From Lachnospiraceae bacterium JC7 (GTDB taxonomy: Bacteria > Bacillota > Clostridia > Lachnospirales > Lachnospiraceae), in NCBI GenBank assembly GCA_000513555.1, contig ALYD01000003.1, forward strand, positions 1-64,000: 64,000 nucleotides of DNA, read 5' to 3'. This document shows positions 43,090-52,365 of the stretch, one piece after another. Both the position numbers and the translations under genes were made by a program. Below the pieces are notes generated by a model that saw only the letters and a program-made list of their open reading frames with translations, was not told where the DNA came from and ran no database searches. Every line of letters starts with the position of its first letter. Positions within the stretch are counted from its first letter, which is position 1.

Positions 43090-44022
43090 TCACTTCGATG
43101 AGGGATCGATGAAGTCTCTGATCCCGTCTCCCAAAAGATTCAGACCGAGAACTGTAAGCGCCGTAAACAGTCCGGGGAAAAGCACGATCCACCATGCCTG
43201 ATATATGACCCCCTTACCTTCATTCAGGATATTTCCCCATGACGGCAACGGAACAGGAACTCCCGCACCGAGGAAACTGAGGGCGGCCTCTGTAATGATG
43301 GATGACGCAAATACAAAGGTCACCTGAACGATGATTGGCGAGATAATATTCGGAGCTATATGTCTCCAGACTATTCTGAGCCTTCCGGCCCCAAGACACC
43401 TGAGGGCTTCTATATAGGTCTGCTCCCGTATAACGAGAGCTCTGGATCTGGCAAGCCTCGCCATATTCGGGATATTGACAACCGTCAGAGCGATGATGAC
43501 GTTTTTGAGGTCTGCCCCCAGGACCGCCATAAGAGTGATCGCCAGAAGCGTACTCGGTATAGCCTTAAGTCCGTCACAGATCCTCATGAGAATGTTGTCT
43601 GCATAAGCATTGGCACTTGCATACAGTCCTATGCCCATACCGAAAAATCCTGACAGGATACCCACTGTAAATCCAACTGTCAATGAGATCCTTGCACCGT
43701 ACATGACCCTTGAGAATACATCTCTTCCCATGGTATCCGTTCCGAACAGGTGCTCCGTGCTCATGGATTTAAGACGATTTACCGTATCAAGCTCCAACGG
43801 ATCATAGGGGCTTATTACAGGTGCAAAAAGTGCAAGAAAAATCACGGTACAAACGATTATCAGTCCAAAAACAGCTGCTTTATTTCCGAAAAATCTCCTG
43901 TACTTTATTTCCTGCTGCTCCTTCGAAAGTCTCTTCCTCAGCTGCTTTAACTCTTCATTTTTCATTTCCGTCCTGTCACCCGCATATACATTTTCAATGC
44001 TCGAATCTATAGTCTTTGTCAT
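43090..44022 (-). CDS. Oligo/dipeptide ABC transporter permease, DppC type
   Basis: About 310 residues with an N-terminal cytoplasmic helix and six membrane segments. The EAA-loop region TYIEALRCLGAGRLRIVWRHIAPNIISPIIV contacts the ATPases. The ATG at 44022 has AAAGGAG eight bases before it; an in-frame ATG at 44049 overlaps the DppB stop codon but lacks a ribosome site. It pairs with the DppB-type permease encoded just upstream. Confidence 0.94.
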   Translation of the reverse strand: MTKTIDSSIENVYAGDRTEMKNEELKQLRKRLSKEQQEIKYRRFFGNKAAVFGLIIVCTVIFLALFAPVISPYDPLELDTVNRLKSMSTEHLFGTDTMGRDVFSRVMYGARISLTVGFTVGILSGFFGMGIGLYASANAYADNILMRICDGLKAIPSTLLAITLMAVLGADLKNVIIALTVVNIPNMARLARSRALVIREQTYIEALRCLGAGRLRIVWRHIAPNIISPIIVQVTFVFASSIITEAALSFLGAGVPVPLPSWGNILNEGKGVIYQAWWIVLFPGLFTALTVLGLNLLGDGIRDFIDPSSK

Positions 44023-44045
44023 GTTAATGTCTCCTTTCTCCGGTA

Positions 44046-44990
44046 TCATCCGACCCTTACTCTCGGATCAACAACACCGTATAAGAGGTCCGCAAACATA
44101 TTGATAACGACATTGAACACTGCTATCAGAAGTACGATCGCCTGTATGACATAGTAGTCTCTTCTTCCGATGGAATTCACCATAAGCTGTCCGAGACCCG
44201 GAATAGCAAACAGACTTTCGATAACTGCTGCACCTGATAGGGACTGGATCAATGCCTGACTGATGACAGTTATCACTGTGACCAGTGTGTTCTTAAAAGC
44301 ATGTCTGGTTATGACTGAAAATCCGCTTACTCCCTTTGCTCTGGCCATACGAATGTAATCGCTGTTCAGAACTTCCAACATGGAGGCTCTTGTCATACGC
44401 ATCATAAGTGCCGCATTCATGAATCCAAGGGCGATGGCGGGAAGCAGAATGGATTTTATATGGGCCAAAAATCCTGCATTCATTCCGGCATATCCCGATG
44501 ATGGAAGCAGCTTTAGCTTTACTGCAAAAATCAGTATCAGGAACAGACCAAGCAAAAAGCCGGGAAGGGATATTCCGAGAAGGGAAATGACTGTAACCGA
44601 ATGATCTGCAGCTGTGCCCTTATTTGTGGCTCCTATCATTCCGAGAGGGATCGCCACCATAACCGCTATCAAAAGCGCCAGTAAGGTAAGATGTATGGTA
44701 GGTTCCAGATGACTGAGGAGCATCCCGGTAACCGGCTGATGGTTGGCTACACTCTCACCGAAATACCCGGTAAGTACGTTTTTTAGCCATATTCCATACT
44801 GTACCGGCAGCGGTCTGTCCAGCCCCAGTCTCGCATGAAGAGCTGCTATATCCTCCGGGGATGCCATATCTCCGAGCATAGCTGCCGCAGGATCTCCCGG
44901 CACAAGATGCACTAGCATAAAGACCACTATTGAAACAATAAACAGTACTGGAATAACTGACAGCATTCTTTTAACTATAAAGCGTTTCAT
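44046..44990 (-). CDS. Oligo/dipeptide ABC transporter permease, DppB type
   Basis: About 314 residues with six membrane helices, the N-terminal conserved PGDPAAAMLGDMASPEDI region of DppB/OppB and the EAA loop DYIRMARAKGVSGFSVITRHAFKNTL. The ATG at 44990 is preceded by GGGGAGG; a start at 45008 would lie on the ribosome site. Forms the pore with DppC. Confidence 0.94.
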   Translation of the reverse strand: MKRFIVKRMLSVIPVLFIVSIVVFMLVHLVPGDPAAAMLGDMASPEDIAALHARLGLDRPLPVQYGIWLKNVLTGYFGESVANHQPVTGMLLSHLEPTIHLTLLALLIAVMVAIPLGMIGATNKGTAADHSVTVISLLGISLPGFLLGLFLILIFAVKLKLLPSSGYAGMNAGFLAHIKSILLPAIALGFMNAALMMRMTRASMLEVLNSDYIRMARAKGVSGFSVITRHAFKNTLVTVITVISQALIQSLSGAAVIESLFAIPGLGQLMVNSIGRRDYYVIQAIVLLIAVFNVVINMFADLLYGVVDPRVRVG

Positions 44991-45007
44991 AATTACCTCC
45001 CCTTTCA

Positions 45008-46663
45008 CTACAGCTGATATCTGTTCATGACCTCCCTGAGGTGCTCGCTTAGTTTCTCGTTCTCACTGTAATCAACAGGACAGTCGATAACAGCAGGTCC
45101 CTCACAGTGGAACGCTTCTTCCAGAGTCTCTATGAGATGCTCTGTGCTTTCTATCCTGAATCCCTTTGCATGCATGGATTCAGCCAGCATTACAAAATCA
45201 GGATTTGTAAAATCAACACAGAAGCTTTCATTGAAGCGGTCATTCTGTTTCCATTTGATGAGCCCGTAGCTGCTGTCATTAAGTATCAGAACAACTATGT
45301 TGAGCTTAAGGCGCACCGCCGTTTCCAGTTCCTGAGAATTCATCATGAATCCTCCGTCTCCGGTTATGGCTATGACCCTGTTTTCCGGATGTACCAGCTT
45401 CGCTGCGATCGCCCCTGGAAGAGATATGCCCATGGTTGCGAATCCGTTTGATATGATGCAGGTGTTAGGCTTATAACATTCATAATGTCTAGAGATCCAC
45501 ATCTTATGGGCTCCCACATCCGATAAAACTATGTCATCGGGGCCCAGGATCTTTCTGACATCACTTAAAAGCCGCTGTGGCTTCACAGGGAAGGAATCGT
45601 CTGTCTTATACACTGCATTTTCAGCTTCAAAGGACTTTTTTATATCGAAGAAGGCTTCCGGTTTTTTCTTTGCATCCACATAGAGAAGCAGCTCCTCCAG
45701 TGAATTCTCTATATCTCCAACTACCTCCACCTCAGGCTGATACAGTTTGTTTACATGCGCAGGTCTCGAATCCATGTGAATGATGGTATGCCTGCCATCC
45801 ACGTTCCACTTCGATGGGGCAAGCTCAACTATGTCATAGCCCACACATATAACGAGATCCGCCATGTCGAGACATATGTTTGGATAGTCTCTCTGTGGGA
45901 TTCCGATAGTGGAAAGGAAATACTCACTTGTATATGAAATTATTCCCTTTGCCATCATGGTATTTATGACAGGTATATGGAGCTTTTCCGCAAATGCCGT
46001 AAGAGCCTTCTCGGCATGGGAACGTACTGCAGAATGCCCCACCAGGATAACAGGCCGTTGGGATCTGTTTATTATGGCTGCAGCCTCCTCCAGCTCATTT
46101 TTATCCGCATACTCCTTACCTTTCACGGGTATGTGGAGAAGCTTCTGTGAAACGCCCTCAGGGACCTCTTCCTCCGCCACATCCTGAGGTATACAGATAT
46201 GAGAGGCTCCCGGCTTCTCACCCTCTGCGTATTTAAAAGCGAGACGCACGATCTCATTCACAGAATTTCTGGACATTATCATTTTGGTTCGCTTGGTGAT
46301 GGGCTGGAACAATGCCTCCAGATCCAGATACTGATGAGAAGTAAGCGGGATCTTGTCCGTTGATACCTGTGCGGTGATGGCTACCAGGGGTGCACCGTCA
46401 CCGTTTGCATCTGCCACACCTGTAATAAGATTGGTTGCTCCCGGTCCGAGGGTAGAGAAACAGACTCCTGCCTTTCCTGTAAGTCTTCCGTACACATCCG
46501 CCATGAAAGCAGCTCCCTGTTCATGACGGACTATGATGGTCTCTATTTTTTCAGATTTATCCAGTGCTCTGACAAGATCCAGATTTTCCTCTCCAGGAAT
46601 ACCAAAGGCATATTCAACCTGTTCGTGTTCAAGGGCTTTTACAACCATCTCCGCTACGTTCAT
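45008..46663 (-). CDS. alsS: Acetolactate synthase-like TPP enzyme at the head of the peptide operon
   Basis: A 551-residue thiamine diphosphate enzyme of the acetohydroxyacid synthase group. The TPP-activating Glu48 is in RHEQGAAFMAD, the central domain is Rossmann-like, and the C-terminal TPP motif reads ITGDGGFMMNSQELETAVRL...NDSSYGLIKWKQ. No small regulatory subunit gene is near, which favours a catabolic AlsS-type enzyme that condenses two pyruvates; a related 2-keto-acid carboligase is possible. It is the first of eight tightly packed genes and ends 17 bases before DppB, an unusual place for such an enzyme. The ATG follows GGAGG and a terminator-bearing leader. Confidence 0.88.
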   Translation of the reverse strand: MNVAEMVVKALEHEQVEYAFGIPGEENLDLVRALDKSEKIETIIVRHEQGAAFMADVYGRLTGKAGVCFSTLGPGATNLITGVADANGDGAPLVAITAQVSTDKIPLTSHQYLDLEALFQPITKRTKMIMSRNSVNEIVRLAFKYAEGEKPGASHICIPQDVAEEEVPEGVSQKLLHIPVKGKEYADKNELEEAAAIINRSQRPVILVGHSAVRSHAEKALTAFAEKLHIPVINTMMAKGIISYTSEYFLSTIGIPQRDYPNICLDMADLVICVGYDIVELAPSKWNVDGRHTIIHMDSRPAHVNKLYQPEVEVVGDIENSLEELLLYVDAKKKPEAFFDIKKSFEAENAVYKTDDSFPVKPQRLLSDVRKILGPDDIVLSDVGAHKMWISRHYECYKPNTCIISNGFATMGISLPGAIAAKLVHPENRVIAITGDGGFMMNSQELETAVRLKLNIVVLILNDSSYGLIKWKQNDRFNESFCVDFTNPDFVMLAESMHAKGFRIESTEHLIETLEEAFHCEGPAVIDCPVDYSENEKLSEHLREVMNRYQL

Positions 46664-46701
46664 ATCTATCCTCCAAATTACAATATTTCTTCTATTGAAC
46701 G

Positions 46702-46738
46702 AAAAAAACGGAGCAAATGATCAGATCATTTGCCCCGT
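46702..46738 (-). terminator. Leader attenuator in front of the acetolactate synthase/peptide operon
   Basis: ACGGGGCAAATGATC and GATCATTTGCTCCGT (one wobble pair) form a 15-bp stem with a one-base loop, followed by TTTTTTTC on minus. The gene starts at 46663, so this intrinsic terminator lies in the 5' leader and would stop the operon unless it is opened by an upstream event. Confidence 0.8.
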
Positions 46739-46820
46739 TGCATTCATTATCAGTAACATCTTGTCTCCTAACACCGTATCACCCTGTTTTTCAATTCACA
46801 ACTGCCTGTTTTTGATGTCA

Positions 46821-46922
46821 GCCATAACAGAAATTCATTTGTAAGCTCCGGTTAATCGAGTTATGTTATGGCAAACAAATCTATTTGCAACGAAGCAGAT
46901 TCCTCCCGGAGTCTGCTTTTTT
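46821..46922 (+). promoter_or_regulatory. Structured terminator leader of the peptide-binding lipoprotein gene
   Basis: On plus, GCCATAACA (46821-46829) pairs with TGTTATGGC (46864-46872) around a 34-base insert. A small GCAAA...TTTGC hairpin follows, then the terminator AGCAGA-x-TCC...GGA-x-TCTGCT with a T-run (46894-46922), ending about 20 bases before the ATG. It looks like a riboswitch-style expression platform. I do not recognise the class. The first stem is also palindromic in the minus leader. Confidence 0.6.
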
Positions 46923-46941
46923 GTTTTAAAAGGAGGTCATT

Positions 46942-48567
46942 ATGAAAAAGAAGAAACTGATCACTATGCTTTTAATGCTGGGGATACTTTCAAACCTGGC
47001 TGCCTGCGGTTCCGGCAGTGCACCGGAGACACCATCCACTTCCACATCTGCATCTGAATCTGTAGCTACAGAAGCAGGTGCCCCCGCTGCCACATCTTAT
47101 CAGGACACACTCCATATAGCAGTCACTCAGCAGGCGCCTTCTCTTGATCTCCATAAGAACAGTTCTCTTATCGCAAGACAGATAATGGATGGTTCTGTAT
47201 TTGAGAAACTGGTAACTCTTGATAAAAACGGTGAAGCTGTCCCGGAATTATGTGAAAGCTGCTCCCTGAGTGAGGACGCAAAGGAATTGACCTTCACACT
47301 GAGATCAGATGTAAAATTCCATGATGGAAGTATCATGACAGCGGATGATGTTGTTGCATCCATGAACAGATGGATAGAAGGCTTCAGCACGGCAAAGACC
47401 ATGCTCGGTGACGCAAGATTCGAGAAAGTGGATGACAGCACTGTGAAAATAAGCTCAGACAGCTCACTTTTGCTTCTCCCTGAAATGATAGCGGGATCTG
47501 CTCAGCCTGCCGCCATCACCACAGCTGCCGCCTGCGAAAGCGAAGATGAGAACGGCTTCTTAAAGGAATATATCGGAACCGGTCCATATGTATTCACTGA
47601 ATGGGTACAGGATCAGTATATAAAACTCGATCGTTTCGATGACTATTCTTCCTATGGTGATGAGACGAAGCCTCTGGACGGCACAGCAGGCTATAAAGCC
47701 GCATTAACAAAGACACTGGAGTATGACATCGTTCCTGATCAGTCCACATCAACTGCAGGCCTTGAATCCGGTCAGTACGATCTTTGTTTCAATATAACAT
47801 CCGATGACCTCCCGAGGCTTGAATCCAACCCATCTCTTTCCGTAACTTCCTCACAGCAGGGTCAGGTGGCTCTGGTATTTAACCATAAAAAAGGTCCGGG
47901 TGCCGAACAATATTTCCGTACTGCCGTAAACACTGCCCTCGACTGTGATGAGATCCTTACTGCAGCCTATGGCGCAGGTTATGAGCTTGGAAGCTGCTAC
48001 ATGGATGCCGGACAGGACGCATGGCTCACCGACGCAGGAGCTGAAAACTATAATATAAAGGATCCTGACAAGGCAAAGCAGCTGCTTTCTGAAGGCGGCT
48101 ACAGCGGTGAAAAATTCACCATACTGGCAGCAACTCTTAACCACATGGATCAGATGGCCGTAGCGATGAAATCCGAGCTTGAGGCCATCGGCATAAATGT
48201 CGAGCTCAGTATCGTTGATTGGGCGACCCTCACCGACTATAGAAAGGATCCAGACAAATTCGATCTCTATATCACTTCCTTCGCAACCGTTCCTACACCA
48301 TCTCTCAAGTTATACTATGGCAAGGAATATCCGGGCTGGTCAGATGACCCTAAGCTTACCGAGCTTTTTGATTCCATGACCGGAGCAGTCACCAAAGAAG
48401 ATGCACAGACTGCATGGGTTGAACTTCAGAAATACAGCTGGGAGTACCTTCCTATCATTTGTCCGGGACATTATCTTGGAAACTATGCATGGAAGAAGGA
48501 GCTTACAGGCATCGAAATGGTAGGCACAGGTCCTAAGTTCTGGAATGCAGGAATACCTGTTACCTGA
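46942..48567 (+). CDS. Peptide-binding lipoprotein of an ABC transporter (SBP_bac_5)
   Basis: A 541-residue family 5 solute-binding protein. A lipoprotein signal ends at the lipobox LAAC (Cys22), followed by a Ser/Thr/Ala-rich linker. The mature part shows SLDLHKNSSLIARQIMDGSVFEKLV, LTFTLRSDVKFHDG and the DADDVVASMNRW region typical of DppA/OppA-type proteins. It is transcribed away from the DppBCDF operon and should feed it. GGAGG precedes the ATG. The double leader in the shared intergenic region suggests joint control. Confidence 0.93.
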   Translation: MKKKKLITMLLMLGILSNLAACGSGSAPETPSTSTSASESVATEAGAPAATSYQDTLHIAVTQQAPSLDLHKNSSLIARQIMDGSVFEKLVTLDKNGEAVPELCESCSLSEDAKELTFTLRSDVKFHDGSIMTADDVVASMNRWIEGFSTAKTMLGDARFEKVDDSTVKISSDSSLLLLPEMIAGSAQPAAITTAAACESEDENGFLKEYIGTGPYVFTEWVQDQYIKLDRFDDYSSYGDETKPLDGTAGYKAALTKTLEYDIVPDQSTSTAGLESGQYDLCFNITSDDLPRLESNPSLSVTSSQQGQVALVFNHKKGPGAEQYFRTAVNTALDCDEILTAAYGAGYELGSCYMDAGQDAWLTDAGAENYNIKDPDKAKQLLSEGGYSGEKFTILAATLNHMDQMAVAMKSELEAIGINVELSIVDWATLTDYRKDPDKFDLYITSFATVPTPSLKLYYGKEYPGWSDDPKLTELFDSMTGAVTKEDAQTAWVELQKYSWEYLPIICPGHYLGNYAWKKELTGIEMVGTGPKFWNAGIPVT

Positions 48568-48581
48568 CAGTAACTATATAA

Positions 48582-48624
48582 AAAACAGGCGAAAACCAGC
48601 TCAATGGTTTTCGCCTGTTCTTTT
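48582..48624. terminator. Bidirectional terminator between the lipoprotein gene and lon
   Basis: CAGGCGAAAACCA and TGGTTTTCGCCTG form a perfect 13-bp stem with a six-base loop. A-run before, TTCTTTTATT after. Confidence 0.92.
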
Positions 48625-51040
48625 ATTCTGTCATGATTCCGGAAGCTTTGAGTACTTCCTCAACATACTCTACAGGAATTATCTCCAGCTTGTCCTTTAC
48701 CTCTGAAGCCACGTCACGAAGGTCTTCAACATTATCCTTAGGGATAAATACCTTTGTGACTCCGGCGCGCTCTGCCGCCATGAGCTTCTCGGGAAGTCCG
48801 CCGATGGCATTGACAGTTCCCTCAAGAGAAATCTCTCCTGTCATTGCGATGTGTGGAGAAACCGGACGTCCTGTCAAAAGAGAAGCAAGAGCTGTCGTCA
48901 TGGTGATTCCCGCTGATGGACCATCCTTAGGAGTTGATCCGTCAGGCACATGTATGTGAAGATCGTTCTCCTTGAACTTTGAAGCAAGCTCCGGGAATTT
49001 CGACTTGACCAGTGAAAGAGCGATCTGAACAGATTCCTTCATCACATCCCCAAGCTGTCCTGTTACTACAGTCTTACCTTCACCCTTTGTGAACAGTGAC
49101 TCTATGTAAAGAATTTCTCCTCCCACCTGAGTCCATGCAAGACCTGTCACAACACCGGGACGCGCCTCATCCTTCACCTTATTATGTGTGAGGGCATGCA
49201 TGTCGAGATATTCTCTCAGTTCGTCCTTCGTTACAACTATCTTTGGCTCTGCCTCGCTGCACAGAGATGCATCTTTCTTTGATTCAACCGAAACAATTTC
49301 TGTTGAATCAGAACCAGCCTTTACCTCTTCGGAAGCTTCTGAAGGAACTACATCAGTTGATTCCTCCTTAACTTCCGGCTTTACCCCGTTCTCTTTCACG
49401 AATTTCACCGCAGCGATACGGCAAAGGGTATCCAGCCTCTTCTTGAGTCCGCGGACGCCTCCCTCACGGGTGTAGTCTGAGATAATGGTCTCCATGGCCT
49501 CGTCTGTGACCTTTATGTCGCCCTTACAAAGACCTACGGCATCAAGTGCCTTCGGAAGCAGATGCTTCTCTGCTATCTGGAACTTCTCAGTCGGTGTATA
49601 TCCCTGGAACTGAATCACCTCCATACGGTTGAGAAGCGGTCCGGGAATAGTGTCCAGAGTGTTTGCCGTACAGATAAACAGTACGTCACTGAGATCATAT
49701 GGCACATTCATGTAGTGATCGGTAAAGGTGTTGTTCTGCTCAGGATCCAGCACTTCAAGAAGCGCACTGGCAGGATCTCCGTTGTAAGAGCTGGAGAGCT
49801 TATCGATCTCATCCAGCACCATAACAGGATTCGATACCCCTGCCTTGCTGATTCCATCCATGATACGTCCCGGCATGGCACCGATGTAAGTACGCCTGTG
49901 ACCTCTGATATCCGCCTCATCCTTCACACCGCCCAGAGAAACTCTCACATACTTTCTGTGAAGCGCCTTGGCGATGGACTTTCCTATGGATGTTTTTCCT
50001 GTTCCCGGTGCTCCCACGAATACAAGGATAGAACCGGACTGTTTTCTACGGAGATTCATTACCGCGATCTGCTGAATGATTCTCTCCTTCACCTTCTTCA
50101 TTCCGAAGTGATCCTCATCCAGAACCTTCTGAGCCTCATCGAGGTCTATCTGCTCGGGCTCTTCCTTCTTCCATGAAAGTCCCGTGACGAAATCAAGGTA
50201 ATCATAAAGCATTCCTGATTCAGCAGAGTTGTCGCCGTCATTCTTGAGACGATTGAGTACCTTGCCGGCCTCCCTTCTCGCCTCTTCGTTCATTTCCGAT
50301 TCCTGAATCTTCAGCTCAAACTTACGGACCTCAGAGACCTGTTCAGGATGCATCTCATCCAGCTCCTTCTGGAGGTAGTCGATCTGCTTCTTAAGAGCAT
50401 TCTCCTTATAAAGCTTCTGATAATCCTCCTGCTGGGACAGTTGTGCATCTGTAGTGACTCTGGTCACCTCTGCATACTCGTATATTATCTTCTCGAGAGC
50501 CTCAAATCTCTGCTTCTCCGAATCCATCTCCAGTACGGCATATCTCTCCTCGTTGGTGATGGAGATCCATGAGCTGAGAACCGCCGCAGCCTCCTCGATG
50601 GAAGTATACTGGTCAATATGACTCTCCATGATGGAGCCCCAGCGGAATCTGGAAACCAGCTCCTTCAGATCCACCTTGATCTTCAACAGTCTCTGGCGGG
50701 CTTCATTGACATCCAGATCCTTGATGCTCTCCCTCTTTACGGTATCTACAAATATCTCATGCTGCTCATTGACCGCGATCTCCTTCAGGTCCACGCGATC
50801 CTCGGTCTTGATGATCACATAACCCTCACCGCTTATTTCCTCTATCTTCCCTTCGACTCCGATAGGATAAAAACTATTCTCAGTTATCTGCTCCCGGGTC
50901 TGCTGCTCCTTCATAACGAGAAGAGTCACAGAATCTCCCTGATAAACATTGTTCCCTGCTATAGCACGAAACGCCTGAGTCTGAAAATAAATATTTGAAT
51001 TTGGTAAGACCAGCACATTATAGAGTGGTAATACTTTCAT
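48623..51040 (-). CDS. lon: ATP-dependent protease Lon
   Basis: An 805-residue LonA protease. N-terminal substrate domain (1-200), coiled part, AAA+ domain with GAPGTGKTSIGKSIA and VMVLDEIDKLSS, then a serine-lysine protease domain with catalytic Ser709 in DGPSAG and Lys752 in LPEKLMA, 43 residues apart as in E. coli. Between the AAA lid and the protease domain lies an unusual acidic insert of about 50 residues (551-600, rich in Glu, Ser and Val). It degrades misfolded and regulatory proteins. A CIRCE-like operator lies upstream, so HrcA heat-shock control is likely. Confidence 0.97.
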   Translation of the reverse strand: MKVLPLYNVLVLPNSNIYFQTQAFRAIAGNNVYQGDSVTLLVMKEQQTREQITENSFYPIGVEGKIEEISGEGYVIIKTEDRVDLKEIAVNEQHEIFVDTVKRESIKDLDVNEARQRLLKIKVDLKELVSRFRWGSIMESHIDQYTSIEEAAAVLSSWISITNEERYAVLEMDSEKQRFEALEKIIYEYAEVTRVTTDAQLSQQEDYQKLYKENALKKQIDYLQKELDEMHPEQVSEVRKFELKIQESEMNEEARREAGKVLNRLKNDGDNSAESGMLYDYLDFVTGLSWKKEEPEQIDLDEAQKVLDEDHFGMKKVKERIIQQIAVMNLRRKQSGSILVFVGAPGTGKTSIGKSIAKALHRKYVRVSLGGVKDEADIRGHRRTYIGAMPGRIMDGISKAGVSNPVMVLDEIDKLSSSYNGDPASALLEVLDPEQNNTFTDHYMNVPYDLSDVLFICTANTLDTIPGPLLNRMEVIQFQGYTPTEKFQIAEKHLLPKALDAVGLCKGDIKVTDEAMETIISDYTREGGVRGLKKRLDTLCRIAAVKFVKENGVKPEVKEESTDVVPSEASEEVKAGSDSTEIVSVESKKDASLCSEAEPKIVVTKDELREYLDMHALTHNKVKDEARPGVVTGLAWTQVGGEILYIESLFTKGEGKTVVTGQLGDVMKESVQIALSLVKSKFPELASKFKENDLHIHVPDGSTPKDGPSAGITMTTALASLLTGRPVSPHIAMTGEISLEGTVNAIGGLPEKLMAAERAGVTKVFIPKDNVEDLRDVASEVKDKLEIIPVEYVEEVLKASGIMTE

Positions 51041-51099
51041 TTATACTCCTGTCTGTTCCTCTCAGGAACTGCGCCTTTCAAGGCTAATGCTTACATCTG

Positions 51100-51126
51100 T
51101 TAGCAATCAATTAAATTGAGTGCTAA
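51100..51126. promoter_or_regulatory. CIRCE-like HrcA operator upstream of lon
   Basis: TTAGCAATC, nine bases, GAGTGCTAA. The consensus is TTAGCACTC-N9-GAGTGCTAA; one arm is perfect and the other has one difference per aligned base pair of the dyad. It lies about 60 bases before the lon start codon, in the leader or promoter region. Confidence 0.85.
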
Positions 51127-51130
51127 TGAA

Positions 51131-51163
51131 TAAAAAAAGAATAACACCGGCCTAAACCGGTGT
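51131..51163 (-). terminator. Intrinsic terminator of the nitronate monooxygenase gene
   Basis: On minus, ACACCGG-TTTAGG-CCGGTGT then TATTCTTTTTTT. It separates the pxp/acc cluster from lon. Confidence 0.88.
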
Positions 51164-51207
51164 CAATCCATATAGTCTGAGTTCACAAAAAGTTTAGAAA
51201 AATATTT

Positions 51208-52263
51208 TCAGAATCCAAGCTCCTTCACAAGCTCAGGAACTGTGGTCATACCTGTCAGCTTTTCAACATTGGCACCTGTGAAGAAAAGGCCTTCTTCATA
51301 GTTTCCTTTTACCGCTTCGATCAGTGCCTTAGTAATACAGTACGGCACCTGTCCCGGATTACAGGTCTTGATGCAACGGGAACAGTGGGTCGGCGGAATC
51401 CTTCCGGACTCTTCAAGCCTTTTGATAAGTGGTGTGAACAGTGCTCTTCCGGGCATCCCCACAGGACTGTGAATGATTCTTACATCCTGCGAAGAGGCAT
51501 TGATAAGAGTATCCTTGTATTCCTGAGATGCATCGCACTCCTCGGTAGCTATGAACCTTGTTGCCATCTGTACTCCGGAAGCACCTGAGTCTCTTGCCTT
51601 TTCGATGTCCGACTTATCCCAGATTCCTCCCGCAGCAAAAACAGGTATCTTTCTTCCTATAGCTTCTTCATAAGGCTTAACTGCTTCCACCAGATTTTTC
51701 AGTATATCCGTAAGTGTCCCGCAGCTTCCCTCCAGAAGCTCCTTCTCCTTAAATCCAAGATGTCCTCCGGCCTTAGGTCCCTCGAGAACAACAAAATCAG
51801 GATAACGATGGTAGTTTCTCTCCCATGACTTCGCTATGACCTTGAAGGCTCTGTCGCTCGAAACTATAGGCGCTATAAGCGCCTCTCCCTCCGGTACATG
51901 CTCCGGCAGATCCAGTGGAAGTCCCGCACCTGAAATGACGGCATCCACACCATTCTTTACCGCAGTCTTAACAGCCTCTGCATACTGCTGTGTAGCCACC
52001 ATGGCATTGATGGCGATCAGTCCCATACCCTCTGAAATTTCCTTTGCCTTCTGAATTTCCTTTTTAAGGGCTCTCAGATTAGCTTCCTCGGGAGCCTTCA
52101 TGAAATCCTCTTCTCTGTAACCGCAGTCTGCTGTACTGATGCAGCCTATACCTCCGCACTTTGCAACGGCACCTGCAAGCTTCTCAAGAGAAACCCCGAC
52201 TCCCATTCCTCCCTGAATGAGGGGAATCTTTATCTCTTTTCCGTGAATTTTCAAAAGTGACAT
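51208..52263 (-). CDS. Nitronate monooxygenase / FabK-like flavoprotein
   Basis: A 351-residue TIM-barrel flavoenzyme of the NMO/2-nitropropane dioxygenase group. Seen: IQGGMGVGVS at the start, GCISTADCG, the substrate-loop segment FVVLEGPKAGGHLGF with the family's His, and the FMN-phosphate site IPVFAAGGIWDKSDIEKA...GVQMATRFIATEE. Near the C-terminus is CSRCIKTCNPGQVPYC, a Cys-rich segment not found in FabK. Family members oxidise propionate 3-nitronate or reduce enoyl substrates. It is the last gene before the terminator, 102 bases after an unknown gene of the pxp set. Confidence 0.87.
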   Translation of the reverse strand: MSLLKIHGKEIKIPLIQGGMGVGVSLEKLAGAVAKCGGIGCISTADCGYREEDFMKAPEEANLRALKKEIQKAKEISEGMGLIAINAMVATQQYAEAVKTAVKNGVDAVISGAGLPLDLPEHVPEGEALIAPIVSSDRAFKVIAKSWERNYHRYPDFVVLEGPKAGGHLGFKEKELLEGSCGTLTDILKNLVEAVKPYEEAIGRKIPVFAAGGIWDKSDIEKARDSGASGVQMATRFIATEECDASQEYKDTLINASSQDVRIIHSPVGMPGRALFTPLIKRLEESGRIPPTHCSRCIKTCNPGQVPYCITKALIEAVKGNYEEGLFFTGANVEKLTGMTTVPELVKELGF

Positions 52264-52365
52264 ATTATCTCCGTTTGCTCATAAATTTTAGCTAAAATTT
52301 TTTAACCAAAGCAATTTATAGCTTAATTTCTTTTCATATATAAGTCAAACGGATTTTAAAATGTC

